The notes: generated from the sequence alone by a model not told the origin. A stretch of DNA of 64,000 nt from Mesorhizobium sp. M1C.F.Ca.ET.210.01.1.1 (GCF_004791585.1 NZ_SRUU01000002.1:310001-374000); one strand, 5' to 3'; positions 1 through 9,419 are shown, counted from the first letter of the stretch. Program-made: numbers and translations.

Positions 1-542
1 TAGCCGTTCGAAACGGCTTCGGCCGCGAACAGCCAGACCACGCAGGCATACCAGCCGACCGAGATCGCCACCATCAGCACGACCGATGCGACCCCCAGCG
101 TCAGCGAGGGCTGCGCCGGCAAGGCGACGGCAAAGACGCTGGCCACCGAAAGCGCTGAACGTGGATTGGCGAGGCTGGTCGCAAGGCCAATCCAGAAGGC
201 GCGCCAAGTCGAAAATCCCCTGGAATCGACGGCCAATGCGCCGTCGGCCTCACTGCGCCTCTCGGCAAGCACGATCAACCTTAGGCCCGAATAGATGAGG
301 TAGCCGGCGCCCGCCAGCTTCAACGCCGCATAGGCCCACGGCGCGGCCAGGAACAGCGCCTTGATGCCGGCAAGCCCGCAGACCCCCCAGATGGCGGTGG
401 CGATGCCGATGCCGCAGACGGCGGCAAGGCCCGCGCCGCGCGAGCGCGCCACCGCGATCCGCGCCGTCATCAGGAAGTTCGGGCCAGGCGAGACCGCGGC
501 GACCAGCCACACGGAAGCGACGGCAAGCAGATGTGAGAGCAT
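1..542 (-). CDS. LysE/RhtB-family amino-acid exporter (C-terminus cut by window edge)
   Basis: Inner-membrane exporter of the LysE/RhtB type, which expels amino acids or related small metabolites. I translated the minus strand: the protein opens with a hydrophobic segment followed by SPGPNFLMTARIAVARSRG, the family's N-terminal signature, and later shows the TSLANPRSAL stretch typical of the middle of the protein. About 180 of the usual 200-210 residues are inside the window. The ATG at 542 was chosen because it places the SPGP motif about 18 residues in, as in relatives. It is divergent from trpS. The substrate cannot be predicted. Confidence 0.85.
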   Translation of the reverse strand, partial: MLSHLLAVASVWLVAAVSPGPNFLMTARIAVARSRGAGLAAVCGIGIATAIWGVCGLAGIKALFLAAPWAYAALKLAGAGYLIYSGLRLIVLAERRSEADGALAVDSRGFSTWRAFWIGLATSLANPRSALSVASVFAVALPAQPSLTLGVASVVLMVAISVGWYACVVWLFAAEAVSNG

Positions 543-773
543 GATGAGGATTCCAGGCGAGGCCACGATGCTAAGCCAGACCAGCCCAAAATGGCTAGGG
601 CTCAATCCAGCCCTTACTCGGCCGACCTCTTGATCCGGCAATCGGCTTCGTCCATAAGCGCGCCGTCGCAAGACTTTCGCCGCACGCGGTTTCCAGCCGC
701 ATGATTGGCTCCAAAAAGTCTGCAGCTTCTTGGAATCATGCTTGTACGGCCCTCCACAAGCCCTGAGGAACTC

Positions 774-1841
774 ATGTCCGCCTTCAAGCCACTCGTCTTT
801 TCGGGCGTCCAGCCGACCGGCAATCTGCATCTCGGCAACTATCTCGGCGCCATCAAGAAATTCGTCGCCCTCCAGGAACAGTCCGACTGCATCTATTGCG
901 TCGTCGACCTGCATTCGCTGACGGCGCAGCTCGTACATCAGGATCTCGGCGACCAGACGCGCTCGATCACCGCGGCGTTCCTCGCCTCCGGCATCGACCC
1001 CAAGAAGCACATCGTCTTCAACCAGTCGCGGGTCATGCAGCATGCGGAGCTCGCCTGGATCTTCAACTGCGTGGCGCGCATCGGCTGGATGAACAAGATG
1101 ACGCAGTTCAAGGACAAGGCCGGCAAGGACCGCGAGAACGCCTCGCTCGGCCTGCTCGCCTATCCGAGCCTGATGGCGGCCGACATCCTGCTCTACCGCG
1201 CCACCCACGTTCCGGTGGGCGAGGACCAGAAGCAGCATCTGGAGCTAACCCGCGACATCGCGCAGAAGTTCAACAACGATTTCTCGGACCGCATCGCGGC
1301 GCTTGGCGTCGGCGTCGAGATGCAAGTCGGCGAGGAGACCGTGAACGGCTATTTTCCGATCACCGAGCCTGTGATCGGCGGCCCGGCGGCGCGCATCATG
1401 AGCCTGCGCGACGGCTCGAAGAAGATGTCGAAGTCCGACCCCTCGGACCTGTCGCGCATCAACCTGACCGACGATGCCGACACCATCTCGAAGAAGATCC
1501 GCAAGGCCAAGACCGATCCCGAGGCTCTGCCGAGCGAGCTCGACGGGCTGGAAAGCCGGCCGGAAGCCGAAAACCTGGTCGGCATCTATGCCGGGCTGGC
1601 CGAGATCTCGAAGGCCGACGTGCTTAAGGAGTATGGCGGGCAGCAGTTTTCGGTGTTCAAGCCGGCGCTTGCCGACCTTGCGGTCGAAAAGCTCGCGCCG
1701 ATCGCTTCCGAGATGCGCCGCATCGAGGGCGACCGCGCCTATGTCGATGCCGTGCTCAAGGACGGCGGCGACCGCGCCCGCGCGATCGCCGAGGGCACGA
1801 TGAAGACGGTGCGCGACATCATCGGCCTGCTGCAGGACTGA
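774..1841 (+). CDS. trpS: Tryptophanyl-tRNA synthetase
   Basis: Class Ic aminoacyl-tRNA synthetase charging tRNA-Trp in the cytoplasm, 355 residues, a normal length. The Rossmann-fold ATP site shows the HIGH-type motif HLGN at residues 19-22 (within [13 protein letters not shown]), and the second signature KMSKS lies at residues 217-221. The frame is open further upstream, but the ATG at 774 follows a GAGGA ribosome-binding site at 764-768 and gives the usual start just before the FSGVQPTG motif. It stands alone, followed about 100 bp later by a universal stress protein gene. Confidence 0.97.
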   Translation: MSAFKPLVFSGVQPTGNLHLGNYLGAIKKFVALQEQSDCIYCVVDLHSLTAQLVHQDLGDQTRSITAAFLASGIDPKKHIVFNQSRVMQHAELAWIFNCVARIGWMNKMTQFKDKAGKDRENASLGLLAYPSLMAADILLYRATHVPVGEDQKQHLELTRDIAQKFNNDFSDRIAALGVGVEMQVGEETVNGYFPITEPVIGGPAARIMSLRDGSKKMSKSDPSDLSRINLTDDADTISKKIRKAKTDPEALPSELDGLESRPEAENLVGIYAGLAEISKADVLKEYGGQQFSVFKPALADLAVEKLAPIASEMRRIEGDRAYVDAVLKDGGDRARAIAEGTMKTVRDIIGLLQD

Positions 1842-1943
1842 TCGCTCCTGCCTCGCTAACTTCCATCGCCACGCCGGCCGGCGACTTGCCGCCGGTTCGT
1901 GGCGGTGGCAGATTGCGGCCGAATTGATACCGAGCAGATAGAC

Positions 1944-2435
1944 ATGGTCTCCAAACGCCTTAGCCGTGAAGCCGGCCATCGCCGCAAGTTCCTGGCGATC
2001 ATCGATGACACGCCGGAATGCGAGCGCGCCGTCGCCTACGCCTCGAAGCGGGCGCAAAGCACCAGCGGCGTGCTGGTGCTGCTCTATGTGATCGAGCCGG
2101 ACGATTTCCAGCACTGGCTGGGGGTCGAGAAGATCATGCGCGAGGAAGCCAACGCGACCGCGCGCGCGGCGCTCGATACCTATGCCAACAAGGTGCGCCA
2201 GAAGGTCGGCATCGAGCCGGAGCTGGTGGTGCGCGAAGGCAAGCCGACCGAAGAGATCCACAAGCTGATCGAGGAAGACCAGGACATCGCCATCCTGGTG
2301 CTGGCGGCCGGCGCCGGCAAGGAAGGTCCCGGACCGCTGGTGAGCGCCGTGGCCGGCCGGGGCGCGGCCTTCCCCATCCCGGTCACCGTGGTGCCGCAGA
2401 ACCTGTCGGATGAGGAGATCGAGAGCCTGGCCTAA
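1944..2435 (+). CDS. Universal stress protein (UspA family)
   Basis: Single-domain UspA-fold protein of 163 residues. It starts with the hydrophobic first strand FLAIIDDTPECERAVAYA, has the LLYVIEPDDFQHW region, and ends with the nucleotide-loop region LAAGAGKEGPGPLVSAVAG followed by the final strand IPVTVVPQ. Such proteins bind ATP or act as stress modulators. The ATG at 1944 is preferred over an in-frame start at 1899, because the extra 15 residues are not family-like. Confidence 0.88.
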   Translation: MVSKRLSREAGHRRKFLAIIDDTPECERAVAYASKRAQSTSGVLVLLYVIEPDDFQHWLGVEKIMREEANATARAALDTYANKVRQKVGIEPELVVREGKPTEEIHKLIEEDQDIAILVLAAGAGKEGPGPLVSAVAGRGAAFPIPVTVVPQNLSDEEIESLA

Positions 2436-2475
2436 CGGCGCATCGATATTCAGATGAGGCCGGCCTGCGAGTGGC

Positions 2476-2548
2476 GGCTTCCTGCGCTTCCGGTGCTCAC
2501 GTACTTCAAGTACGCTCCGCTCCGGTTCTCGGAAACCACCATTCTCGA
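2476..2548 (+). repeat. Palindromic intergenic repeat, copy 1
   Basis: An imperfect inverted repeat between the usp and nifU-like genes. Its arms CTGCGCTTCCGGTGCTCACG and CGCTCCGCTCCGGTTCTCG recur, on the opposite strand, at 7034-7105. The apex differs between copies but stays self-complementary (GTAC...GTAC here, GGAC...GTCC there). This points to a mobile or REP-like structured element rather than chance. No coding potential is seen in the surrounding 280-bp gap. Confidence 0.6.
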
Positions 2549-2715
2549 CTCGGCCTGATCTGAATCTCGGCACAACTTGATCAGTGCCGCTGCGGCGTGC
2601 AAAAACATTCCGCCAGCAAGCCGTTCGGGCGATGCGTTTCGCTTGAATGTCCAGCCGATAGAGCCTATTTAGAATTATTCCAAACTATCGGCCCGGGAAG
2701 GGCCTGGAGATACTC

Positions 2716-3285
2716 ATGTTCATCCAGACCGAATCGACGCCGAACCCGGCGACGCTGAAGTTCCTGCCCGGCAAGGAAGTGCTGCGCGACGGCACCGCCG
2801 ATTTCCGCGACGCCGCAGCGGCCGCCGAGGCCTCGCCGCTGGCCGGCCGGCTGTTCGAGATCCCCGGCGTGACCGGCGTCTTCTTCGGCTATGACTTCAT
2901 CACCGTGACCAAGGACGGCCCGGACTGGCAGCACCTGAAGCCGGCGATCCTCGGCGCCATCATGGAGCACTTCATGTCGGGCGCGCCCGTCATGGCTTCG
3001 ACGGCTCCTGCGAGGGAATCCGGCCAGACCGCCGAGTTCTACGACAAGGCCGACGAGGAGCTGGTTCTGACCATCAAGGAACTGCTCGACACCAGGGTGC
3101 GCCCGGCTGTCGCGCAGGACGGCGGCGACATCACCTTCCGCGGCTTCGAGAACGGCACTGTGTTCCTGCACATGAAGGGCGCCTGCGCCGGCTGCCCGTC
3201 TTCGACGGCGACGCTGAAGCACGGCATCCAGAACCTGCTTCGCCATTTCGTTCCGGAAGTTCAGCAGGTCGAGCAGGTCGCCTGA
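2716..3285 (+). CDS. NifU-family iron-sulfur scaffold protein
   Basis: Two-domain protein of 189 residues: an N-terminal NFU1-type domain (FIQTESTPNPATLKFLPG at residues 2-19) and a C-terminal NifU domain with the CxxC pair in GACAGCPSSTATLKHG that holds the labile Fe-S cluster. This is the NFU1-like carrier type that delivers Fe-S clusters to client enzymes, not the nitrogen-fixation NifU, which has an IscU domain. The ATG at 2716 follows GGGAAGGGCCTGGAG. A stem-loop terminator follows at 3331. Confidence 0.93.
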   Translation: MFIQTESTPNPATLKFLPGKEVLRDGTADFRDAAAAAEASPLAGRLFEIPGVTGVFFGYDFITVTKDGPDWQHLKPAILGAIMEHFMSGAPVMASTAPARESGQTAEFYDKADEELVLTIKELLDTRVRPAVAQDGGDITFRGFENGTVFLHMKGACAGCPSSTATLKHGIQNLLRHFVPEVQQVEQVA

Positions 3286-3330
3286 TCATTTTCGCAGCGT
3301 CTGCCGCGATACAAATCGCCAAAAACAAAA

Positions 3331-3353
3331 AACCGGGCCCCAACAGCCCGGTT
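3331..3353 (+). terminator. Rho-independent terminator
   Basis: AACCGGGC (3331-3338) pairs with GCCCGGTT (3346-3353) around a 7-base loop, followed by TTCTGTTCTT and preceded by an A-rich run. It lies between the convergent nifU-like and L,D-transpeptidase genes, so it can work in both directions. Confidence 0.8.
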
Positions 3354-3423
3354 TTCTGTTCTTGGACGTCTTGTGTTGCCTAGACGGTCCGCTTGCGAAA
3401 GCTTTCGCCCCCGGCCTTCGTGA

Positions 3424-4041
3424 TCACATCACGATGACCTTGGCGCCGACCGAGGTGCGGTCGTAGAGATCGATAATGTCCTGGTTCATCAGGCGGATGC
3501 AGCCAGACGACATCGCCTTGCCGATCGAGAACCACTCCGGGCTACCATGCAGGCGGTAGCCCATGTCGCCGCCCTTGTTGAACAGATACATGGCGCGGGC
3601 GCCGAGCGGGTTCATAAGCCCCGGTTCCATGCCGCCGGCGAACTTGGCGAGTTCGGGCTGGCGCCTGATCATCTGCGAAGGCGGGGTCCAGGTCGGCCAT
3701 TCGCGCTTCAGCGCGATGTGGGCGGTGCCGTGCCACTCGAAACCCTCGCGGCCGACGCCGATGCCGTAGCGCACCGCCATGCCGTCACCCTCGATGAAGT
3801 AGAGGAACTTGTTCTGGGTGTCGACGATGATGGTGCCCGGCTTCTCCGAAGTGTCGTAGCGCACTTCCTGCCGGTGGAAACGGGCCGGAACCTTCTCGAT
3901 CGGGATGCGCGGCAGCTGATAGCCGGCATCGGTCATCGCGCCATAGTTGTTGGTGAAGAGTTGCCCGCCGATGGTGCTGCAGCCGCTGACCGCGGTCGAC
4001 AGCGCAAGAGCGGCAAGAACTGCAAGTGACTTCAAGCGCAT
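3424..4041 (-). CDS. L,D-transpeptidase (YkuD fold) lipoprotein
   Basis: Cell-envelope enzyme of 205 residues that forms 3-3 peptidoglycan cross-links or attaches proteins to peptidoglycan. The N-terminus is a lipoprotein signal (MRLKSLAVLAALALSTAVSGC, written here as its key points: Arg2, Lys4, a hydrophobic core, lipobox VSGC). The YkuD catalytic motif is intact: HGSPEWFSIGKAMSSGCIR, with the nucleophilic Cys in SSGCIR. The ATG at 4041 is chosen over one at 4101 because it starts directly at the signal peptide. Rhizobia carry many paralogues, so the exact role is open. Confidence 0.9.
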   Translation of the reverse strand: MRLKSLAVLAALALSTAVSGCSTIGGQLFTNNYGAMTDAGYQLPRIPIEKVPARFHRQEVRYDTSEKPGTIIVDTQNKFLYFIEGDGMAVRYGIGVGREGFEWHGTAHIALKREWPTWTPPSQMIRRQPELAKFAGGMEPGLMNPLGARAMYLFNKGGDMGYRLHGSPEWFSIGKAMSSGCIRLMNQDIIDLYDRTSVGAKVIVM

Positions 4042-4118
4042 GAAAAGGTCCGACGCCCTGTCTCTATCAGCGGCACGAGTCGGCCGCTTTCCCGCCATCA
4101 TTCATGCTGGCATTTCTT

Positions 4119-4172
4119 TTGCTTGCCAAGCGTGCACTGCCTATATGCAAGACCTTACGCGCCGGTAAGTGT
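4119..4172 (+). promoter_or_regulatory. Putative promoter and inverted repeat before the MerR-type gene
   Basis: TTGCTT (4119-4124) and TATATG (4142-4147) are 17 bp apart, a reasonable sigma-70-type promoter. Just downstream, ACCTTAC-GCGCCG-GTAAGTG (4152-4171) is an inverted repeat like MerR-family operators, though it sits at the start region rather than between the two promoter boxes. It could serve autoregulation. Confidence 0.35.
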
Positions 4173-4265
4173 CGAACTGCGGCATTTCGGCAACAGGACT
4201 CACAGGATTGTGAAGCAAAATCAATGGGGCGGCCGGAAGGGCCGCCAGGGATCAAGGAGAGCGCC

Positions 4266-4655
4266 ATGAATGTCGGTGATGCCGCCGAACGTTCCGGCCT
4301 GCCGGCCAAGACCATAAGATATTATGAGGAGATCGGCCTGATCCGGCCGGCCCGGGCCGATAATGGCTACCGCGACTACTCCCGCGACGACGTGCACCGG
4401 CTGGCCTTCCTGCGCCGCGCGCGCAACCTCGGCTTTTCAATCGACGATTGCAGGCAGCTTATGGCGCTCTATCAGGACCGCGACCGCGCCAGCCACGACG
4501 TGCGCGAAATCGCCGCCGCCCATGTCAGGGCGATCGAGGAGAAGGTACGCGAGCTGCAGTCGATGCGCGCGACCTTGCAGAAGCTGATCCATGCCTGCCA
4601 CGGCGACGACCGGCCGGACTGTCCGATACTGGATGATATGGCGGGCGTGGCCTGA
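4266..4655 (+). CDS. cueR: CueR/HmrR-type MerR-family regulator
   Basis: Cytoplasmic MerR-family activator of 129 residues. The winged helix-turn-helix is clear (MNVGDAAERSGLPAKTIRYY then IGLIRPARADNGYRDYS), followed by a dimerisation helix. Near the C-terminus, the two metal-site cysteines in CHGDDRPDCPIL match the spacing of copper(I)-sensing CueR/HmrR proteins. The ATG at 4266 has a strong AAGGAGAG site before it. No copper ATPase or oxidase lies next to it, so its target genes are probably elsewhere. Confidence 0.88.
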   Translation: MNVGDAAERSGLPAKTIRYYEEIGLIRPARADNGYRDYSRDDVHRLAFLRRARNLGFSIDDCRQLMALYQDRDRASHDVREIAAAHVRAIEEKVRELQSMRATLQKLIHACHGDDRPDCPILDDMAGVA

Positions 4656-4739
4656 TCGCATCGCGCGGGAGCTGGACAAGCGTCCGATACCCATCTTAGC
4701 TCACGAGCCAGCAACATCCAGCGGCAGGAGTACCTCACG

Positions 4740-5033
4740 GTGAAGGGATACTGGCTCATCATCGGCACCGAGATTTCGGACCAGCAAGCGCAAGCTGAAT
4801 ATGGACGTTTGTGGAAACCCATAGGCGAGAAGTATCAAGCGCGCCTCAGTTCGATGAAAAACCCGCCTTTGCTGATGGAGGCGCGCGATGCCGGCCGGAT
4901 GGTCGTCGTCGAATTCCCGACACTGGAAATCGCCAAGGCTTGCTACGCCGACCCGGCCTATGACGAAGCCAAGCGGTTTGCGCTGCAAGCGTCGAACCGT
5001 GTCCTGCTTATTTTCGAAGGGGACCTCGGATAG
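4740..5033 (+). CDS. DUF1330-family protein
   Basis: Small protein of 97 residues with a ferredoxin-like alpha/beta pattern (GYWLIIGTEISDQQAQAEY, then RMVVVEFPTLEIAKACY and SNRVLLIFEG), matching the DUF1330 family in length and layout. The function of the family is unknown. A GTG start at 4740 follows a CAGGAG site. It is not tightly linked to its neighbours. Confidence 0.8.
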   Translation: MKGYWLIIGTEISDQQAQAEYGRLWKPIGEKYQARLSSMKNPPLLMEARDAGRMVVVEFPTLEIAKACYADPAYDEAKRFALQASNRVLLIFEGDLG

Positions 5034-5104
5034 GGTTGTCAAATAGATAATCGCCCGCTCAAAGCGGGTTCAAACCGTGAACAAAATCTGGCATGGTGCC
5101 TGCC

Positions 5105-5605
5105 ATGCCACTCGTTTCCCCGATTCCCCTCAACCCCCTGATCGACGGCCGCCAATCCGAGCGCGCCATGCTGGTGCGGCGCGGCGTGCAGCGGCTACTC
5201 ACCGAAATGGGCGCGCATGTGCTGCCGGAACTCTCCCTGGCAACCGGCCGACGCGCTGATCTCGTCGCGCTCACCCGGCAGGGCGACATCTGGATCATCG
5301 AGATCAAGTCCTCGATCGAGGATTTTCGCGTCGACCGCAAATGGCCTGACTACCGGCTGCATTCGGATCGCTTCTTCTTCGCCACGCATCCCGGCGTGCC
5401 CGCGGAAATCTTTCCGGAGGAATGCGGCTTCATCCTCTCCGACGGCTATGGCGCCGAGATCCTGCGCGAGGCGCCGGAGCACCGCATGGCGGCCGCGACG
5501 CGCAAGTCGCTGATGCTGAGGATCGCCCGCGCGGGCGCTGCGCGGCTCCTGGCCGCGGAGCTTGCCGGCGTGGCGGTGCCGGCGCTGGAGGGGGAGAGCG
5601 AGTAG
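5105..5605 (+). CDS. mmcB: MmcB-family DNA repair protein
   Basis: About 166 residues. The core shows a PD-(D/E)xK nuclease-like arrangement: ADLVALTRQGDIWIIEIKSS, with Asp and EIK as likely metal-site residues, then DFRVDRKWPDYRLHSDRFFFA. This matches MmcB, a conserved alphaproteobacterial protein of the SOS-linked repair system. An in-frame ATG at 5093 is an alternative start four codons earlier. It ends before a strong hairpin shared with the convergent nhaA. Confidence 0.85.
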   Translation: MPLVSPIPLNPLIDGRQSERAMLVRRGVQRLLTEMGAHVLPELSLATGRRADLVALTRQGDIWIIEIKSSIEDFRVDRKWPDYRLHSDRFFFATHPGVPAEIFPEECGFILSDGYGAEILREAPEHRMAAATRKSLMLRIARAGAARLLAAELAGVAVPALEGESE

Positions 5606-5732
5606 CAGCCTGTTAGCGGCGCCTCCGAGGGCTGTCTCACGGGTTCGTATCGCGCTGGTCTTGTGCCTTGTCCTGCGTTGGCTTTGGCGTCGCCGACGGC
5701 GTCGCCCGCTCCGTCCCGGCTTCGCCGGGCCA

Positions 5733-5760
5733 CCTCTCCCCCCGCTTCGCGGGGGAGAGG
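5733..5760. terminator. Bidirectional stem-loop between mmcB and nhaA
   Basis: CCTCTCCCCCCG and CGGGGGAGAGG form an 11-12 bp GC-rich stem around a tiny loop, preceded by a second small hairpin (CCCGGCTTCGCCGGG, 5715-5729). Neither has a T-run, so it may be an intergenic REP-type element that also ends the two convergent transcripts. Confidence 0.5.
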
Positions 5761-5781
5761 AAATGGGCGTCGAGGGCTGGC

Positions 5782-6978
5782 CTACTCCGCTTCCTCATCC
5801 AACTCGCCCGCCGCCGGCGCCATGAGCAGCACGGCGGCGCCGAGAAACGCCGCAACCAGCGAGCCGGCTAGGATGCCGACCTTCACCGCGTCCTGAAGCG
5901 CGGCGTCATCGGCGAAGGCGAGCAGGCCGATGAACAGGCTCATCGTGAAGCCGATGCCGCAGAGCAGTGAGATGCCCAGCATATGCAGCCAGCCGGCATT
6001 GACCGGCAGGTCGGCGAGGCCGAGCCGGATGGCGATGGCCGAGGAGCCGAACACGCCGACCAGCTTGCCGAGCACCAGGCCGGCGGCGACGCCCAGCGTC
6101 AGCGGCTCGACAAGTGCTGCAAAGCTCAGGCCGCCGAGCGGGACGCCGGCATTGGCGAAGCCGAAGATCGGGATGACGATGAAGGGCACGAGCTTGTGCA
6201 GGCCATGTTCCAGCCGGTGCAGCGGCGAATGCTCGACGTCGTGGCCGATGCCGGGGGAGCGTTCGAGCGGAATGGTGAGCGCCAGCGCCACGCCGGCAAG
6301 CGTGGCATGCACGCCCGACTTCAGCACCAGCACCCAGAGCACCGCGCCGATCAGGAGATAGGGCAAGAGGTTCATTACCCGCATGCGGTTGAGCACGATC
6401 AGCACGGCGATGGCCGCGAAGGCCGCCGCCAGGTAAGCGAGCGACAGGCCGCTGGTGTAGAACAGCGCGATGATGATGACGGCGCCGAGATCGTCGATGA
6501 TGGCCAAAGCGGTGAGGAACACTTTCAGCGAGGCCGGCACGCGGCTGCCGAGCAGCGACAGCACGCCGAGCGCGAAGGCGATGTCGGTGGCGGTCGGGAT
6601 CGCCCAGCCGGAAAGGGCTGCCTGATTGTCGCGGTTGATCAAGACATAAACGAACGCCGGAAACACCATGCCGCCGGCGGCTGCAATGCCCGGCAGCACG
6701 CGGCGCGGCCAGGTCGAGAGCTGGCCGTCGAGCATCTCGCGCTTGATCTCCAGCCCGACCAGCAGGAAGAACACCGCCATCAGGCCGTCATTGATCCAGT
6801 GCGAGACGCTGAGCGGCCCGAGATAGGCGTGAAGGACGGCAAAGTAGGTCTCGGCCAAAGGCGAATTGGCGACGATCAGCGCCAACGCCGCGGCCGCCAT
6901 CAGGATGATGCCGCCGGCCGCCTCGCCGTCGAGGAATTCGCGAAGGATCGATTTCGGCCGCTGCTTCTCGTCGTCCAT
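5782..6978 (-). CDS. nhaA: NhaA-type Na+/H+ antiporter
   Basis: Inner-membrane antiporter of 398 residues exchanging protons for sodium, used in pH and salt homeostasis. About 12 hydrophobic segments are visible. Family motifs include [29 protein letters not shown] and the ion-site pair of aspartates in [18 protein letters not shown], plus [11 protein letters not shown] near the end. The open frame runs on to 7230, but the ATG at 6978 has a GGAGGG site and starts where relatives do. The extension would cross a repeat and the neighbouring actR gene. Confidence 0.94.
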   Translation of the reverse strand: MDDEKQRPKSILREFLDGEAAGGIILMAAAALALIVANSPLAETYFAVLHAYLGPLSVSHWINDGLMAVFFLLVGLEIKREMLDGQLSTWPRRVLPGIAAAGGMVFPAFVYVLINRDNQAALSGWAIPTATDIAFALGVLSLLGSRVPASLKVFLTALAIIDDLGAVIIIALFYTSGLSLAYLAAAFAAIAVLIVLNRMRVMNLLPYLLIGAVLWVLVLKSGVHATLAGVALALTIPLERSPGIGHDVEHSPLHRLEHGLHKLVPFIVIPIFGFANAGVPLGGLSFAALVEPLTLGVAAGLVLGKLVGVFGSSAIAIRLGLADLPVNAGWLHMLGISLLCGIGFTMSLFIGLLAFADDAALQDAVKVGILAGSLVAAFLGAAVLLMAPAAGELDEEAE

Positions 6979-7033
6979 GGTCCCTCCGCGCTGTCGGAGA
7001 CTGTTTCGAAATTCGCTCTGGCGAGTCATATGG

Positions 7034-7105
7034 TGGTGGTTTCGAGAACCGGAGCGGAGCGGACATTTGGGTCCGTGAGCACCGGAAGCGCAGAAAACGC
7101 CAGCA
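7034..7105 (-). repeat. Palindromic intergenic repeat, copy 2
   Basis: Reverse-oriented copy of the element at 2476-2548, lying between actR and nhaA. The two arms are almost identical to copy 1. The apex is changed on both sides (GGAC...GTCC in place of GTAC...GTAC), so base pairing is kept. Confidence 0.6.
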
Positions 7106-7139
7106 GATGGCCGCCGGAGTAGAATTTCCAAACAGTCTC

Positions 7140-7703
7140 TCAGCGCGGCGCGCGCTTGGCGAGGATACGCTGCAAGGTGCGGCGGTGCATGTTGAGCCGG
7201 CGCGCGGTCTCGGAGACGTTGCGGTCGCACATTTCGTAGACGCGCTGGATATGCTCCCAGCGCACGCGGTCGGCAGACATCGGATTTTCCGGGGGTGCGG
7301 CGCGCTCGCCCGCGGTGCGGGTCAGCGCGGCGAACACGTCGTCGGCGTCGGCCGGCTTCGACAGATAATCGACGGCGCCGAGCTTCACCGCCGTCACCGC
7401 GGTGGCGATGTTGCCGTAGCCGGTCAGGATGATGGTGCGGGCGTCGTCGCGCTTCTCGCGAATGGCGGCGACAACGTCGAGGCCGTTGCCGTCGCCGAGG
7501 CGCATGTCGACCACCGCATAGGCGGGCGGATGGGCGCGCGCCTTGGCGACAGCCTCTTCCACGCTCTCGGCCGTCTCGACCAGGAAGCCCCTGGTCTCCA
7601 TGGCGCGGGCAAGCCGGGTCAGGAACGGCTTGTCGTCGTCGACGATCAGCAGCGAGGTGTCCTCGCCTTCGACCATTGCGCCAGTGGTATCGTCCGCGCT
7701 CAT
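7140..7703 (-). CDS. actR: ActR/RegA-family redox response regulator
   Basis: Response regulator of 187 residues. The receiver domain has the acidic DDD pocket (residues 22-24), the phosphorylated Asp66 in [11 protein letters not shown] and the conserved Lys in LSKPADADD. The C-terminal Fis-type helix-turn-helix ([22 protein letters not shown]) is nearly diagnostic of RegA/ActR/PrrA proteins. In rhizobia, ActR with ActS controls redox, acid-tolerance, CO2-fixation and nitrogen-related genes. It follows actS on the same strand after a 208-bp gap, so it may also have its own promoter. Confidence 0.94.
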   Translation of the reverse strand: MSADDTTGAMVEGEDTSLLIVDDDKPFLTRLARAMETRGFLVETAESVEEAVAKARAHPPAYAVVDMRLGDGNGLDVVAAIREKRDDARTIILTGYGNIATAVTAVKLGAVDYLSKPADADDVFAALTRTAGERAAPPENPMSADRVRWEHIQRVYEMCDRNVSETARRLNMHRRTLQRILAKRAPR

Positions 7704-7911
7704 TTGATCAGCATCCTACCGACTTAAAGCCTGCCGCGCCGAAACGGATCGTAGCGAACGCGCTTTAAGTCTTTGTTTCCAGGCACGTCGTTTCCCAAGC
7801 CGCTGCACAGTTTGGAGCGAAATGCCTCACTTTTACGCAGATACAATTGTGCAACAGCAATGTCCAATTTTTAGAGCCGGCAACAGAGCTGCCATGCGGT
7901 CAATGCAAGGC

Positions 7912-9237
7912 TCAGGCATTGTCGAACATGGTTCCGGACACATGCTCGGGATTGAGGAAGACGGCGCGCGGCCAGGTGATCTGCACCACCGCGCCCTCGC
8001 CGAGCCCGCTCGAATTGCGGAAGTCGAGCGTCGCGCCGGAGCGCTCGAGAAGGGTCTTGGCGATGAAAAGCCCAAGGCCGAGGCCGCCGCCGGCCTCGGT
8101 GCCCTGGCGTGTCGACATATAGGGCTCGCCGATGCGGTCGATGATCTCCGGCGGAAAGCCCGGTCCGTCGTCGATGATGGCGAAGGAGACCTGGTCATTG
8201 TCCCAGCTCCAACTGACGGTGACGCTCTTCTTGGCAAAGTCGACCGCGTTCTCAACCAGATTGCCGAGGCCGTAGATGACGCCGGGGCTGCGCTGGCCGA
8301 CCGGCTCCGGGCCGATGCGCTCGCCGGGACGCAGCCGGATCGAGATGCCGAAGTCGCGGTGCGGCGCAGTCACCTCCTCAATCAGCGAGGTCAGCGGCAG
8401 TCGCGAAAGATGCTGCTCGCCTTCCGAGGACAGGCTGGTCAGCCGCTTCAGGATCTCGCGGCAACGCTCGCTTTGCGAGCGCAGCAGCTTCACGTCCTCG
8501 GCGAATTTCGGATCCTCGCCGAGCGCCTTTTCCATCTCCTTGGCGACAACGGTGATGGTGGCCAAAGGCGTGCCGAGCTCATGCGCGGCGGCCGCCGCGA
8601 GCCCGTCGAGCGCTGAAAGATGCTGCTCGCGCTGCAGCACCAGTTCGGTGGCGGCGAGCGCGTTGGCGAGTAGGCGCGCCTCCGCCGCGACGCGGAAGGC
8701 GTAGATCGCCGTGAAGGCGATCGAGGCGAACACCGCCATCCACATGCCGGCGACATAGATGAAGGGCATCGGCAGCGGCGCGCCCTCGTACCATGGCAAC
8801 GGCAGGTGGAAGAACACCAGCAGCGTGGCCGCCACGATGACCAGCGCGCCCAGCACGGCCGTCATGCGCAGCGGCAGCGACGCGGCGGAGATGACGACCG
8901 GGACGGAGAGCAGCACCGAGAACGGATTGGTCAGCCCGCCGGTCATATAGAGCAGGCCGGCGAGCTGCAGGCTGTCGAAGGTGAGGATGGCGAAGGCCGG
9001 GAACGGCGTCAGCCGGTGCGCGGCGGGATAGCGGAAGGTAAGCCAGAGGTTCATCCAGGCCGAGCAGGCGATGAACGCGAAGCACATCGAGACCGGCAGC
9101 GGGAATTTCAGCCCGTAGGCAACGACGAGCACCGCGATGCTCTGGCCGACGATGGCCAGCCAGCGCAGGCGGATCAGCGTGTTGAGCCGCAGCCGCTGGC
9201 TCTGCTGGGTATCGGGCGCGCGCAGAATGTTGATCAT
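7912..9237 (-). CDS. actS: ActS/RegB-family redox sensor histidine kinase
   Basis: Membrane histidine kinase of 441 residues with about six N-terminal transmembrane segments. Three hallmarks of redox sensing by RegB are visible: the ubiquinone-linked heptapeptide GGLTNPF in the membrane domain, the phosphorylated His219 in AAAAHELGTPLATI, and the redox-active Cys259 in SQSERCREIL. The ATPase domain carries N, DDGPGFP and GLGLGLFIAKTL motifs. It autophosphorylates under reducing conditions and passes phosphate to ActR, encoded just downstream. Confidence 0.94.
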   Translation of the reverse strand: MINILRAPDTQQSQRLRLNTLIRLRWLAIVGQSIAVLVVAYGLKFPLPVSMCFAFIACSAWMNLWLTFRYPAAHRLTPFPAFAILTFDSLQLAGLLYMTGGLTNPFSVLLSVPVVISAASLPLRMTAVLGALVIVAATLLVFFHLPLPWYEGAPLPMPFIYVAGMWMAVFASIAFTAIYAFRVAAEARLLANALAATELVLQREQHLSALDGLAAAAAHELGTPLATITVVAKEMEKALGEDPKFAEDVKLLRSQSERCREILKRLTSLSSEGEQHLSRLPLTSLIEEVTAPHRDFGISIRLRPGERIGPEPVGQRSPGVIYGLGNLVENAVDFAKKSVTVSWSWDNDQVSFAIIDDGPGFPPEIIDRIGEPYMSTRQGTEAGGGLGLGLFIAKTLLERSGATLDFRNSSGLGEGAVVQITWPRAVFLNPEHVSGTMFDNA

Positions 9238-9361
9238 CGACTTACGATTATAACCGCAGGAGGGTAAGCGCTAGTAGCGCTGTAAAGGCGACTTGGCCGG
9301 TTGGCAGCCGGCGTTTCATCGTTCGTTTTGGTTCGCCATCATAAACATTCGGCCGAGGCCT

Positions 9362-9419
9362 TCGTCACCCCAGGGCAAAGCAGGAGCGAAGCGACGCGGC
9401 GCAGACCCGTGGATGACGA
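9362..9419. repeat. Imperfect palindromic intergenic element
   Basis: TCGTCACCCCAGGGC (9362-9376) and GACCCGTGGATGACGA (9404-9419) are imperfectly complementary and enclose a 27-base GC-rich loop containing AGGAGCGAAGCGACGCGGCG. The layout resembles an abundant intergenic element that I recall from Mesorhizobium genomes. Only this copy was seen in the window. It sits between hrpB and actS. Confidence 0.45.

Noticed and set aside
6979..7230. N-terminal extension of NhaA to 7230
   Set aside because: It would cross the palindromic repeat and the end of actR, and the true ATG at 6978 has a good ribosome-binding site.
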